Shown one piece after another: positions 48,238 to 55,965 of a DNA stretch of 64,000 nucleotides (position 1 is its first letter; the number at the start of each line of letters is the position of its first letter). The position numbers and the translations under genes were made by a program. This DNA comes from Phycisphaeraceae bacterium (GTDB taxonomy: Bacteria; Planctomycetota; Phycisphaerae; Phycisphaerales; UBA1924). Location of the stretch: the NCBI GenBank assembly GCA_019636515.1, contig JAHBXI010000002.1:620001-684000 (forward strand), written 5' to 3'. Below the pieces are notes generated by a model, which was given only the letters and a program-made list of their open reading frames with translations, ran no database searches and was not told the DNA's origin.

Positions 48238-49284
48238 TCAGGGCCGCCTTGACTGCCACGACCAGTTCAGCGACGAGTCAAAGACGGTCGGCGGAGACTC
48301 CGCGAGCAGGCGGCGGGCCAGTTGATCCATCGCCACCCGTTCGAGCCTGGCGCGGATCTCGTCGCGGACCCGTTGCGGGGCGTCGGGTCCGGGAGCCTCC
48401 CCCGGGATGGTCCGCACGCCGATCAGGATGGCGTACCCGTTGTCAAGCGCGATGACCGGGGAAACCTGGTCTGACGCCAGCCCCGCCACGGCGGTTCGCA
48501 CCGCCGAGGCGTACGAGGCATCGGCGGGGCTGATTGGTTCGAGCAGCCCGCCCCGGTCGCGAGACGGATCGGTCGATTCGGTGAACGCCTCGGCCGCGAA
48601 AGCCGCCTGACGCTGGTTATCGGGGAGGGCGACAAGTCGAGCGCGGATCGCGGTCGCCGTCGTTCGCGAAGGTGTCACGATGATCCGACAGACGTGCCGC
48701 GGCCCGTGGCGAACCTCCATGCCCTGGGCGACCTGCTCGTCCGTCGGCTCGCACTCATCCCTCACCAGCCGTCGGAGCATGGCGTTGCGTTCGAGCATGG
48801 CCTTGTAGCGCACCGGGCCAAGTCCTCGGGTGCGCCGCATCTGCATGACCAGTTCCCCCGCCTGGGCGGGGGCGGTCCCCGAGCGCCCGAGTGCCGCCAA
48901 GAGCGCCTGCTCCTCGGCCTCCGCATCGGCCGGGCCGATGGTCAGTCCGCGGCGTTCGAGTTCCCGCCGGGCGAGAAGGTCGATCGAGATCTCCTCGATC
49001 ACCGCCGAACCGGACGCCTCGGCGAGCATGCTGTTGAGACGGGACCACTCAATCGGGCGTCCCATGACCGTCGCCACCGGGCGTCCGTCGGCCGGGTTTT
49101 CGGCGTTGCGAACGGGGCCAGGGGCCGACGCCTCCGCCGCGCGAACACCCCCCATTGCCGAGTCCGTGGCCCGCTCGATGGTGGTCGGCCGCCGGTCGGC
49201 GGCGCACCCGCACGTCACGGCCAGGGCGCTTGCCACGAAGACGGCCTTGGCCATGGCGGTACGGCTCGCGGCAACTCGGTCCAT
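48238..49284 (-). CDS. PpiC/SurA-like peptidyl-prolyl isomerase
   Basis: Periplasmic folding factor of 348 residues, possibly a lipoprotein: AMAKAVFVASALAVTCGC is signal-like, with cysteines at its end but an imperfect lipobox. A SurA-like N-terminal helical region follows (VIEEISIDLLARRELERRGL and RYKAMLERNAMLRRLVRDECEPTDEQV). The parvulin domain (about 215-315) has RHVCRIIVTPSRTTATAIRARL, RDRGGLLEPIS and SPVIALDNGYAILIGVRTIPG. Parvulins normally have conserved His residues near HILV; here the strand reads VCRIIVT, so catalysis may be weak. The start is supported by a -10-like element upstream. Divergent from the zinc-ribbon gene. Confidence 0.8.
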   Translation of the reverse strand: MDRVAASRTAMAKAVFVASALAVTCGCAADRRPTTIERATDSAMGGVRAAEASAPGPVRNAENPADGRPVATVMGRPIEWSRLNSMLAEASGSAVIEEISIDLLARRELERRGLTIGPADAEAEEQALLAALGRSGTAPAQAGELVMQMRRTRGLGPVRYKAMLERNAMLRRLVRDECEPTDEQVAQGMEVRHGPRHVCRIIVTPSRTTATAIRARLVALPDNQRQAAFAAEAFTESTDPSRDRGGLLEPISPADASYASAVRTAVAGLASDQVSPVIALDNGYAILIGVRTIPGEAPGPDAPQRVRDEIRARLERVAMDQLARRLLAESPPTVFDSSLNWSWQSRRP

Positions 49285-49292
49285 CACTCGAT

Positions 49293-49298
49293 ACGATA
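49293..49298 (-). promoter_or_regulatory. -10-like TATCGT, PPIase gene (leaderless candidate)
   Basis: TATCGT on the minus strand lies 8 bases before the ATG, with no Shine-Dalgarno sequence. Confidence 0.4.
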
Positions 49299-49381
49299 GC
49301 CGGACCAGCCGCGCGGCACGCGTTGATCCGGCGAGGATCGTTCGCCCCCGACGTGTTGCCTCGCCGACGAGCCATCCATCC

Positions 49382-50551
49382 ATGCCACACGACCCGTTCG
49401 ATTCAAGGGATGAATCAGGCCAGCACCCGGCGATGGGGGACGTGGCGCCCGATCTCTCATCGAGCGGATCGTCCTCGTCGGTGCCCGACCGCAAGGTGTC
49501 GGTCCTGTGCCCCTACTGCGGTCGGCCGACGATCCTCGGCGCGCGGTGCGAACAGTGCCGGGGCCTGCTTGATCCCCTGTCGCGACAGGCAACGCAAAAC
49601 GCGATGGGGCCGTGGTTCATCCATGACCCGACCAACCCATTCCGCCCGGGGTGTTCGTACGAGGTGATTCGCGACATGGCGCGTCGCGGACGAATCGTCG
49701 CGGAGACGGTGCTTCGAGGTCCGACCACGCGGCAGTACTGGATGACCGCTTCGCGGGCGCCGTCGATCGCGAACCTGCTGGGCGCGTGCCACAATTGCCG
49801 CAAGGCCGTGGTCCAGTCGGCCGTGGCGTGCCCGGCGTGCGGGGCCGATTTTTCTCCCGAGTTTGACCGCCAGTACCTGGGCCTGGGGCCGGTACACCTC
49901 CTCCCCGGGCAGGCCACGCCCGAGGAGGTCGCCCGCCAGGCCGCCTCCGGTCGTCCGGCCGAACCGCACGGTGGGAACCGGGATCGTCCATCGTCCGGGA
50001 CCGCCCGCGATCGACCCGCGGCCAAGACTTCCGATCCGCAGACCGGCGATCCGCAGACCGGGGAGTACCGGGCGCTGGTCGAACGCGTCGAGCGGCTCGA
50101 CCGCGAATTGGGGACCGCACGAATGCTGGCGGGAATCGCCGCCGTGGCCGTGGTGGTGCTGGCGGCGGCGGTGCTGTGGTTCTCCGGCGTGTTCAAGGCT
50201 GAAGATGGCGATTCGTCAGGATCATGGCTGACGCCCGATCCCGCGGTTCCCGCACCGGCGACGTCCGTGCCCGCGGGCTTGCCGCCGGGGCCGGAGTCCG
50301 AAGCAATACCGGCGGGCGATGGTGATCCGCCCTCGACGAACAATTCGGTCGTGGACACCCCGTCACTGGACACCCCGTCACTGGACAACCCGGCGCTGGA
50401 TGGCCCGGCGATGGATGGGATGATCAGCCCGGGCGACCTTCCCGACCCGCTCCCGGATGATCCGGGTGATTCACCAGAGGCCGGTTCGGCGGGTTCACCC
50501 ACCGCCGGCGTTCTTGCAAGGGAGTGGGCGCTCCTTCGTTCGCTTCCATGA
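49382..50551 (+). CDS. Zinc-ribbon and GYF-like membrane protein
   Basis: Unnamed protein of 389 residues. The first zinc ribbon uses Cys43, Cys46, Cys56 and Cys59 (CPYCGRP, CEQCRG). Residues about 75-132 (GPWFIHDPTNPFRPGCSYEVIRDMARRGRIVAETVLRG and YWMTASRAPSIANLL) resemble a GYF_2 domain. A second ribbon uses Cys136, Cys139, Cys150 and Cys153. After a charged linker with a duplicated DPQTG unit and a short coiled coil (VERVERLDRELGTA), one membrane helix (LAGIAAVAVVVLAAAVLWFSGVF) is near 255. The Pro/Asp-rich C-terminal part has imperfect repeats of DTPSL. The start at 49382 has no ribosome site; an ATG at 49433 is possible. Function unknown; the layout suggests a cytoplasmic sensor or adaptor held at the membrane. 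Confidence 0.7.
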   Translation: MPHDPFDSRDESGQHPAMGDVAPDLSSSGSSSSVPDRKVSVLCPYCGRPTILGARCEQCRGLLDPLSRQATQNAMGPWFIHDPTNPFRPGCSYEVIRDMARRGRIVAETVLRGPTTRQYWMTASRAPSIANLLGACHNCRKAVVQSAVACPACGADFSPEFDRQYLGLGPVHLLPGQATPEEVARQAASGRPAEPHGGNRDRPSSGTARDRPAAKTSDPQTGDPQTGEYRALVERVERLDRELGTARMLAGIAAVAVVVLAAAVLWFSGVFKAEDGDSSGSWLTPDPAVPAPATSVPAGLPPGPESEAIPAGDGDPPSTNNSVVDTPSLDTPSLDNPALDGPAMDGMISPGDLPDPLPDDPGDSPEAGSAGSPTAGVLAREWALLRSLP

Positions 50552-50645
50552 TGGTCGTTTCCACGAGGGCAACCCGCGACGGGCGGGTCTGTCCTGGCTC
50601 CTGGGACGGCCATACCCGACGACACCGTCCTCAACGAAAACGACG

Positions 50646-51860
50646 ATGCCCCTGAACAACGATGAACGCCGCCTCGCCGCGCTGATCGCGACATGGCGCG
50701 ACCGACTGGTGGATGACCTCCGCCTGTTCGTGGGGATCCCGACCGGGCTTGACCACCGCGCGGGGCTTGACCGGATGAGGTCGCTTCTGTGCCAACGGCT
50801 GACTCGGCTTGGTGCGACGGTCGAGACGATCCCCGCCGGCTCCAGGCCGACATGGCTCCACGGGTCGCCCGTCGCCGGGATGGGTCCGCCGACGGCGATC
50901 GCGCGGCGATGGTCGCCGCGTCCGGGCGCGACGCGGATCCTGCTCAGCGGCCATCTCGACACCGTCCACGATCCCGATCCGGACCATCCGTTCCGCGAAC
51001 TGGTGATCGCCCCCGACGGTCGTACCGCCACCGGCCCGGGGTGCGTGGATATGAAAGGCGGGCTGGTCATCGCCTGCGCCGCGCTCGAAGCGCTGCATGA
51101 ATGCGGCATGGATGCCTGCTGGTCGTTCATTCTCAACAGCGACGAGGAAACCGGGTCGTACTGGTCGGAGGGGGCGCTGAGGTCCGCCGCTCGCGAGCAC
51201 CAGGTCGGGCTGGTCTTCGAGCCCGCGCTCCCGGACGGGTCGCTGGTGACGCGACGGCCGGGGAGCGGGCAGTTCATGGTCGAGGCCCGCGGTCGATCGG
51301 CCCATGTCGGGCGGGACTTCGCGTCGGGTGTTTCGGCGGTCAACGCCCTGGCCGGGGCCGTGCTGCGTCTGTCCGAATTCGTTGATCTTGCGTCGGGACG
51401 GATCGTAAACGTCGGCCCGGTGGTCGGCGGGCATGCGACCAACGTGGTGCCCGACCTGGCACGAGCGTGGGGCAACGTCCGCTTCCCTGATGCCGCGGCC
51501 GGGGAGGACCTTGAGCGCATGATCCGATCCGTGGAGACGCCCGAGATCTCGTGCCCTTCGATCCGGATCGAAACGAGTTTCAACCGACCGGCCAAGGAAG
51601 CCACCCCCGCGGTGATGGCGCTGGCGGAGGCGGCCAGGTCGGTCGCGCACGACCTCGGACAATCGATGACGTTTGGTTCGACCGGCGGCGTCTGCGACGG
51701 GAACATCCTTCAGGCCGAGGGGTTGCCGGTAATCGACACGCTCGGCGTTCGCGGCGGGGGGCTTCATACGCCGCAGGAGTGGATCGACCTTTCCAGCCTG
51801 GTTGACCGATGCGCCCTGACGGCGATTCTTATGGCTCGCCTCTGGCATTCCGGGATCTGA
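50646..51860 (+). CDS. M20-family metallopeptidase (carboxypeptidase G2-like)
   Basis: Zinc amidohydrolase/peptidase of 404 residues. The metal ligands and catalytic residues are in place: His103 and Asp105 (SGHLDTVHD), Asp135 (GPGCVDMKGG), the Glu167-Glu168 pair (NSDEETGS), Glu192 (VFEP) and a C-terminal His in GGGLHTPQEW. The dimerisation domain is recognisable from QFMVEARGRSAHVGRDFASGVSAVNALA. The sequence fits the carboxypeptidase G2/ArgE/DapE group, nearest to glutamate carboxypeptidase-like proteins; the substrate is unknown. The start is the first ATG before the core. It is followed by an AtoE-type transporter in the same direction, so the two could handle a common product, but the spacing and own -10 of atoE argue for separate units. 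Confidence 0.92.
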   Translation: MPLNNDERRLAALIATWRDRLVDDLRLFVGIPTGLDHRAGLDRMRSLLCQRLTRLGATVETIPAGSRPTWLHGSPVAGMGPPTAIARRWSPRPGATRILLSGHLDTVHDPDPDHPFRELVIAPDGRTATGPGCVDMKGGLVIACAALEALHECGMDACWSFILNSDEETGSYWSEGALRSAAREHQVGLVFEPALPDGSLVTRRPGSGQFMVEARGRSAHVGRDFASGVSAVNALAGAVLRLSEFVDLASGRIVNVGPVVGGHATNVVPDLARAWGNVRFPDAAAGEDLERMIRSVETPEISCPSIRIETSFNRPAKEATPAVMALAEAARSVAHDLGQSMTFGSTGGVCDGNILQAEGLPVIDTLGVRGGGLHTPQEWIDLSSLVDRCALTAILMARLWHSGI

Positions 51861-51912
51861 CGCCCGCCGACCGTTGGCCCGCCCGAGGCCGCATGTCGGC
51901 GGCGATCCACGG

Positions 51913-51918
51913 TACGCT
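51913..51918 (+). promoter_or_regulatory. -10-like TACGCT, atoE-type gene (leaderless candidate)
   Basis: TACGCT lies 8 bases before the transporter ATG; no Shine-Dalgarno sequence is present. Confidence 0.45.
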
Positions 51919-51926
51919 GGGACGCC

Positions 51927-53369
51927 ATGCTCGCCTTGCTTGGTCTTACCTTGTCGCGCGCTTTCCGGGCCGTGGTTCCCGACCCGTTCGTGATCGCGGT
52001 CGTCCTGACCGTCGCGACCGCCGCGGCGGCCCTGGCGGTGGGCGATTTTCCCGCGATGGCGGACCCCGATCGTCCCGCGACGCTCGCGAACAAGGCGGTC
52101 TTTCTGCTCGATGCGTGGCGCGGCCCCGACGGCATCTGGAAGTTCCTGGCCTTCTCGATGCAGATGTGCCTGGTGCTGATTACCGGGCACGCCCTGGCGG
52201 AGTCCCCGGCGATCCGCGGCGTGTTGACCAGGGCGGCATCGATTCCCAACTCGACCGCGACGGCGGCCGGGCTGGTCGCGGTGGTCGCAACGCTGACGGG
52301 GATTGTGAACTGGGGGCTTGCCCTCATCGTCGGGGCGATCATGGCCCGCGAGGTCGGCCGGTCACTTGCCCGGCGAGGGATACCGGCGCACTACCCCTTG
52401 ATCGTCGCGTCGGGGTACACCGGGCTCATGGTCTGGCACGGGGGGTTGTCGGGCAGCGCGCCCCTGTCCATGACGACGGCGGTCGGCGCGGCTCGGGTCC
52501 TGCCCGCCCAGGTCGTCGCCGGGATGGACGGCTCGGGAGTTCCGCTCACGCAGACAATCCTCTCCCCGCTCAACCTGGTCGTTACCGGGGGGCTGCTGGT
52601 CATCATTCCTGCCGTGATGGCGCTGTCCGCTCCGCGCAAGGCGGAGGACATCCGCCCAATCCAACCCCCGCGAGCCGGAGTCGCGGGAGAGGCCGATGCG
52701 ACGCCGCTTCTCGATGATCCGATCGATCCGGGACTGGCTGCGACCCCGGCCGAGCGGCTCGAACGCTCTCCCCTGGTCGCCTGGCTCGTGGCGGCCCTGA
52801 TCTTCGCGGCGTTGTGGCGATTCGCGGGCACGGGTTCGGTCTTCAGCGCGGGTCTTGACGAGATCAACGCGGCGATGTTCGCCGTCGGGCTGGCGGTCCA
52901 CCGCTCGGTACGCTCGTACCTCTCGGCGGCGGAGGCGGGCATCCGCGGCTGCACGGGGATTGTCCTGCAGTTCCCGCTTTACGCCGGGATCATGGCGATG
53001 GCGGTCTCCTCGGGCCTGGTCTCCATGCTTGCGCGGGCGATGGCCGACGCCATGGGCGGCCGGTCGATTCCCGTGATGACGTACTGGTCCGCGGGGCTGG
53101 TGAATCTGTTTATCCCGTCCGGGGGCGGGCAGTGGGGGGTCCAGGGGCCGATCGCCCTGGAGACCGCCGCGCGGGCCGACATCCCCGTCGGCGTCATGGT
53201 CATGGCCGTGGCGTACGGCGATCAGACGACCAACATGCTTCAGCCATTCTGGGCTCTGCCGCTGCTGGCCATCACCGGGGCCAGGGCCCGGGACATCGTC
53301 GCCTACACGTGCCTGCCGATGGTGTTCGGCATCGCGTGGATTTCGCTGGTGCTGGGCGTGATGACCTGA
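51927..53369 (+). CDS. AtoE-type short-chain fatty acid transporter
   Basis: Inner-membrane permease of 480 residues in the AtoE family, thought to import short-chain fatty acids. Typical sequences are SRAFRAVVPDPFVIAVVLTVAT at the N-terminus, LVAVVATLTGIVNWGLALIVGAIMAREVGR, PLIVASGYTGLMVWHGGLSGSAPL, and near the end LVNLFIPSGGGQWGVQGPIALETA with YGDQTTNMLQPFWALPLLAITG. About ten or more membrane helices are visible, with a hydrophilic insert around residues 235-285. No ato genes (CoA transferase, thiolase) are near, so the physiological substrate is uncertain. Confidence 0.92.
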   Translation: MLALLGLTLSRAFRAVVPDPFVIAVVLTVATAAAALAVGDFPAMADPDRPATLANKAVFLLDAWRGPDGIWKFLAFSMQMCLVLITGHALAESPAIRGVLTRAASIPNSTATAAGLVAVVATLTGIVNWGLALIVGAIMAREVGRSLARRGIPAHYPLIVASGYTGLMVWHGGLSGSAPLSMTTAVGAARVLPAQVVAGMDGSGVPLTQTILSPLNLVVTGGLLVIIPAVMALSAPRKAEDIRPIQPPRAGVAGEADATPLLDDPIDPGLAATPAERLERSPLVAWLVAALIFAALWRFAGTGSVFSAGLDEINAAMFAVGLAVHRSVRSYLSAAEAGIRGCTGIVLQFPLYAGIMAMAVSSGLVSMLARAMADAMGGRSIPVMTYWSAGLVNLFIPSGGGQWGVQGPIALETAARADIPVGVMVMAVAYGDQTTNMLQPFWALPLLAITGARARDIVAYTCLPMVFGIAWISLVLGVMT

Positions 53370-53404
53370 CATCGGCGGGTCAAGCGGTTCCCCGGGCGCG
53401 GATG

Positions 53405-53410
53405 TACTCT
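53405..53410 (+). promoter_or_regulatory. -10-like TACTCT, upp (leaderless candidate)
   Basis: TACTCT lies 6 bases before the ATG at 53417. It overlaps two earlier in-frame ATGs and therefore supports the later start. Confidence 0.4.
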
Positions 53411-53416
53411 ATGGCC

Positions 53417-54058
53417 ATGTCCGTCAGCGACCTGGGCAACGTCGTCGTCTTCAATCACCCGCTCATCCAGCACAAACTCACGTACCTGCGTGATAAGACG
53501 ACGAGCCACCGTCCGTTCCGCGGACTTCTCTACCAGATCGCCGGCCTGATGGTCTACGAGGCCACGCGCACGCTCCCGGTCAACCCCGTCGAGGTCGATA
53601 CCCCCGTCGAGAAAACCATCGGGGCGCGGCTGGGCGCCAAGGTCACGGTCGTTCCGGTCCTGCGAGCCGGGCTGGGGATGGCCGAGGGAGTTCTCGAGAT
53701 GATGCCCGAGGCCCGCGTCGGCCATCTTGGCCTGGCTCGCGACGAGATTACGCTCGAGCCGATCGTCTACCTGCAACGGCTTCCCCGGGACATCGACGCC
53801 GGGCCGGTGATCCTGGTGGATCCGATGCTTGCCACCGGCGGGTCCGCCGCGCAGGCCATCCGGTTGCTGCGCCAGGCCGGGGCCACGGACCTGCGGATGC
53901 TCTGCCTGGTGGCGGCGCCCGAGGGGATCCGCCGGCTCGCCCGGGAGGACCCCGGCCTGACGATCTACGCGGCCGCCGTTGACCGCCAACTGAACGAACG
54001 CGGGTACATCGTGCCCGGGCTTGGGGATGCCGGTGACCGGTTGTATGGAACGGTGTAA
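53417..54058 (+). CDS. upp: Uracil phosphoribosyltransferase
   Basis: Pyrimidine salvage enzyme of 213 residues that makes UMP from uracil and PRPP. Family motifs: NHPLIQHKLTYLRDKTTSHRPFRGLL at the N-terminus, VEKTIGARLGAKVTVVPVLRAGLGMAEGVLEMMP, the PRPP-binding loop VDPMLATGGSAAQAI, and the uracil-binding C-terminus ERGYIVPGLGDAGDRLYGT. Length matches the family. Three in-frame ATGs are possible (53402, 53411, 53417); the third fits both the family length and the -10-like element. The GroES-like gene follows, 52 bases downstream. Confidence 0.97.
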   Translation: MSVSDLGNVVVFNHPLIQHKLTYLRDKTTSHRPFRGLLYQIAGLMVYEATRTLPVNPVEVDTPVEKTIGARLGAKVTVVPVLRAGLGMAEGVLEMMPEARVGHLGLARDEITLEPIVYLQRLPRDIDAGPVILVDPMLATGGSAAQAIRLLRQAGATDLRMLCLVAAPEGIRRLAREDPGLTIYAAAVDRQLNERGYIVPGLGDAGDRLYGTV

Positions 54059-54096
54059 GGCCGCGCGGATTGAGCCGAGCCGCCGGGGTCATGTGC

Positions 54097-54102
54097 TACA
54101 CT
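54097..54102 (+). promoter_or_regulatory. -10-like TACACT, GroES-like gene (leaderless candidate)
   Basis: TACACT lies 8 bases before the ATG. A TTGAGC 21 bases further upstream is too distant to be a good -35. Confidence 0.45.
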
Positions 54103-54110
54103 TGGCCTCA

Positions 54111-54476
54111 ATGGCAAGCCAGGAACCCCGAAAATCCAAAGACGCCGCATCCGCGGGAAACGCAGGGGTTCTCGAGACGGTCGAGCCGATCGGCAAGCGG
54201 GTGCTCATCCGCAAGGATGAGGACAAGAAGCAGACCAAGAGCGGTATCCACCTGCCCGACAAGGTTGAGATCCCGACACTCACGGGCCGGATCGTGGCGA
54301 TATCCGCCCAGGTCGAGCGGGACACGGACTACCCGCTTGCCCGCTACGACCGGGTTCTGTTCAACCCCAAGCACGCGATCCCGGTCGACTTCGAAGGGGA
54401 CAACCGCCTGTACGTGGTGCCCGTTGAGGATGTCGTGGCGGTCATCCTGCGGGATCACCCGCGGGTGGTTTCGTAG
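54111..54476 (+). CDS. GroES-like co-chaperonin (Cpn10 family)
   Basis: Protein of 121 residues with one Cpn10 fold. VEPIGKRVLIRKDEDKKQTKSGIHLPDKVE covers the first strand and mobile loop, where IHLPD should touch a GroEL partner. GRIVAISAQVERDTDYPLARYDRVLFNPKHAIPVDFEGDNRLYVVPVEDVVAVI covers the rest. It has a 20-residue Lys/Ala/Ser-rich N-terminal extension, and the glycine-rich segment after the second strand is replaced by SAQVERDTDY. No groEL is adjacent. It is probably an additional GroES paralogue; the main groES-groEL pair would lie elsewhere. Confidence 0.85.
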   Translation: MASQEPRKSKDAASAGNAGVLETVEPIGKRVLIRKDEDKKQTKSGIHLPDKVEIPTLTGRIVAISAQVERDTDYPLARYDRVLFNPKHAIPVDFEGDNRLYVVPVEDVVAVILRDHPRVVS

Positions 54477-54549
54477 TTGCCGGCGGCGCCGTGTCCTTGC
54501 AAGGAAATGCGTCCGGGTGATCGAATCGCTGCGACAACCCGCCTCATTG

Positions 54550-55920
54550 ATGCCCGGGCGACTGGAACTACCGCCGCCTCCCGTGGCCCGGCCATTTGAC
54601 GTCGTGGTGACCCCTCCGGGAAGCAAGAGCCTGACAAACCGCGTCCTGCTGCTTGCCGCGCTGGCGAGCGGGACATCCCAGATCAAAGGTCCGCTCGTGG
54701 ACGCCGACGATGCGCAGCGGATGATCCACGCCCTGCGTGTGCTCGGCGCCGCATTCGAGCAAGCCCCGGGAGGGGAACTGCTCGTCACGGGTGTCAATGG
54801 GAATTGGCGAGTGCCCGCCGGCGGCGTCACGCTTGACCTCAACAACGCCGGAACCGCCACGCGGTTCCTCGCCGCGGCCGCGTTGCTCTCGGACGGGCCC
54901 GTCACGATCGACGGCAACGGACGCATGCGGGAGCGCCCGATCGGGGAACTGGGCGCGGCCCTTTCATCCCTGGGCGCGACCATCCGTTACGCAGGCCTGC
55001 CCGGATGCCCGCCGATGACCGTCATCCCGCCCGCCGATCGAGCCGCGATCGGCAACGACGTCGCCTTTCCCACGACCCAGTCCAGCCAGTTCATTTCCGC
55101 GCTGGCGCTGGTCGCCCCGTGGCTCGACCGCGGCCTGACCATGCGGCTGGAAGGGGATGTCACCAGCGCCTCGTACATCACGATGACCATCCGCCTGCTC
55201 GAGAACCTCGGCGTCGGCGTGCGAACCTCGGCCGATGAGCGGGTGATCCGCATCCCGGGCCGCGCGGTCGGGACGGGGCCGCCGCGGGCCTTCGACCTGG
55301 TGATCGAGCCCGACGCGAGCGGAGCGACGTATTTCTGGGCGGCGGCCGCGATGGTTCCCGGGGCTTGTGCCCGCGTGGAAGGGCTTGGCCCCGATTCACT
55401 CCAGGGCGACGCCGAGTTTCCCGAACTGCTGGCGACGATGGGCGCGACGGTGTCGTCGTCTTCCGGGCCGGATCCCTGGCGGCGGGTGTGTGGCCCGGCG
55501 CGGCTCTCCCCGATCATCGCGGACATGGCCGACATGCCCGACGCGGCGATGTCGCTGGCGGCGGTCGCCTCGTTCGCGACCGGGACCTCGATCCTCAAGG
55601 GCCTCCGGACGCTGCGGGTCAAGGAAACCGACCGCATCTCGGCGATGCGTCGAGAACTGTCCCGGATCGGCGTGGAGGTCTCGACACCCGTGGCGGGTGA
55701 TGAAGGGGCGATCTCGATCTCCCCGCCGCCGGGGGGCGTTGACACCTCGGCCGCGTGCCCCAGGGTCGAGTTCGACACGTACGACGACCATCGAATGGCG
55801 ATGTCGCTGGCGCTCATCGGGCTGCGCCGACCGAACGTCATCATCAACAACCCCGGCTGTGTCGCCAAGACCTACCCGACGTTCTGGATTGACTTCGCGC
55901 GGCTGTACGGTGGCGCGTGA
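54550..55920 (+). CDS. aroA: 3-phosphoshikimate 1-carboxyvinyltransferase (EPSP synthase)
   Basis: Shikimate-pathway enzyme of 456 residues joining shikimate 3-phosphate and phosphoenolpyruvate. Signatures are TPPGSKSLTNRVLLLAALASG (Lys26), LDLNNAGTATRFLAAAALL, DGNGRMRERPIGEL, TTQSSQFISALALVAPWL, EPDASGATYFWAAAAMVPG, and LRTLRVKETDRISAMRREL with DTYDDHRMAMSLALIGLR. The LNNAGTATR form (Ala where plant and E. coli enzymes have Gly) resembles class II, glyphosate-tolerant variants. The start is the ATG closest to the core; a GTG at 54517, 11 bases after AAGGA, would add 11 residues. It lies 73 bases after the GroES-like gene and ends convergent with the vWA operon. Confidence 0.95.
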   Translation: MPGRLELPPPPVARPFDVVVTPPGSKSLTNRVLLLAALASGTSQIKGPLVDADDAQRMIHALRVLGAAFEQAPGGELLVTGVNGNWRVPAGGVTLDLNNAGTATRFLAAAALLSDGPVTIDGNGRMRERPIGELGAALSSLGATIRYAGLPGCPPMTVIPPADRAAIGNDVAFPTTQSSQFISALALVAPWLDRGLTMRLEGDVTSASYITMTIRLLENLGVGVRTSADERVIRIPGRAVGTGPPRAFDLVIEPDASGATYFWAAAAMVPGACARVEGLGPDSLQGDAEFPELLATMGATVSSSSGPDPWRRVCGPARLSPIIADMADMPDAAMSLAAVASFATGTSILKGLRTLRVKETDRISAMRRELSRIGVEVSTPVAGDEGAISISPPPGGVDTSAACPRVEFDTYDDHRMAMSLALIGLRRPNVIINNPGCVAKTYPTFWIDFARLYGGA

Positions 55921-55965
55921 GCACGGGCATCGGGTCCGCTGTCAGGCCCCTTGTCAGGCCCGGCG

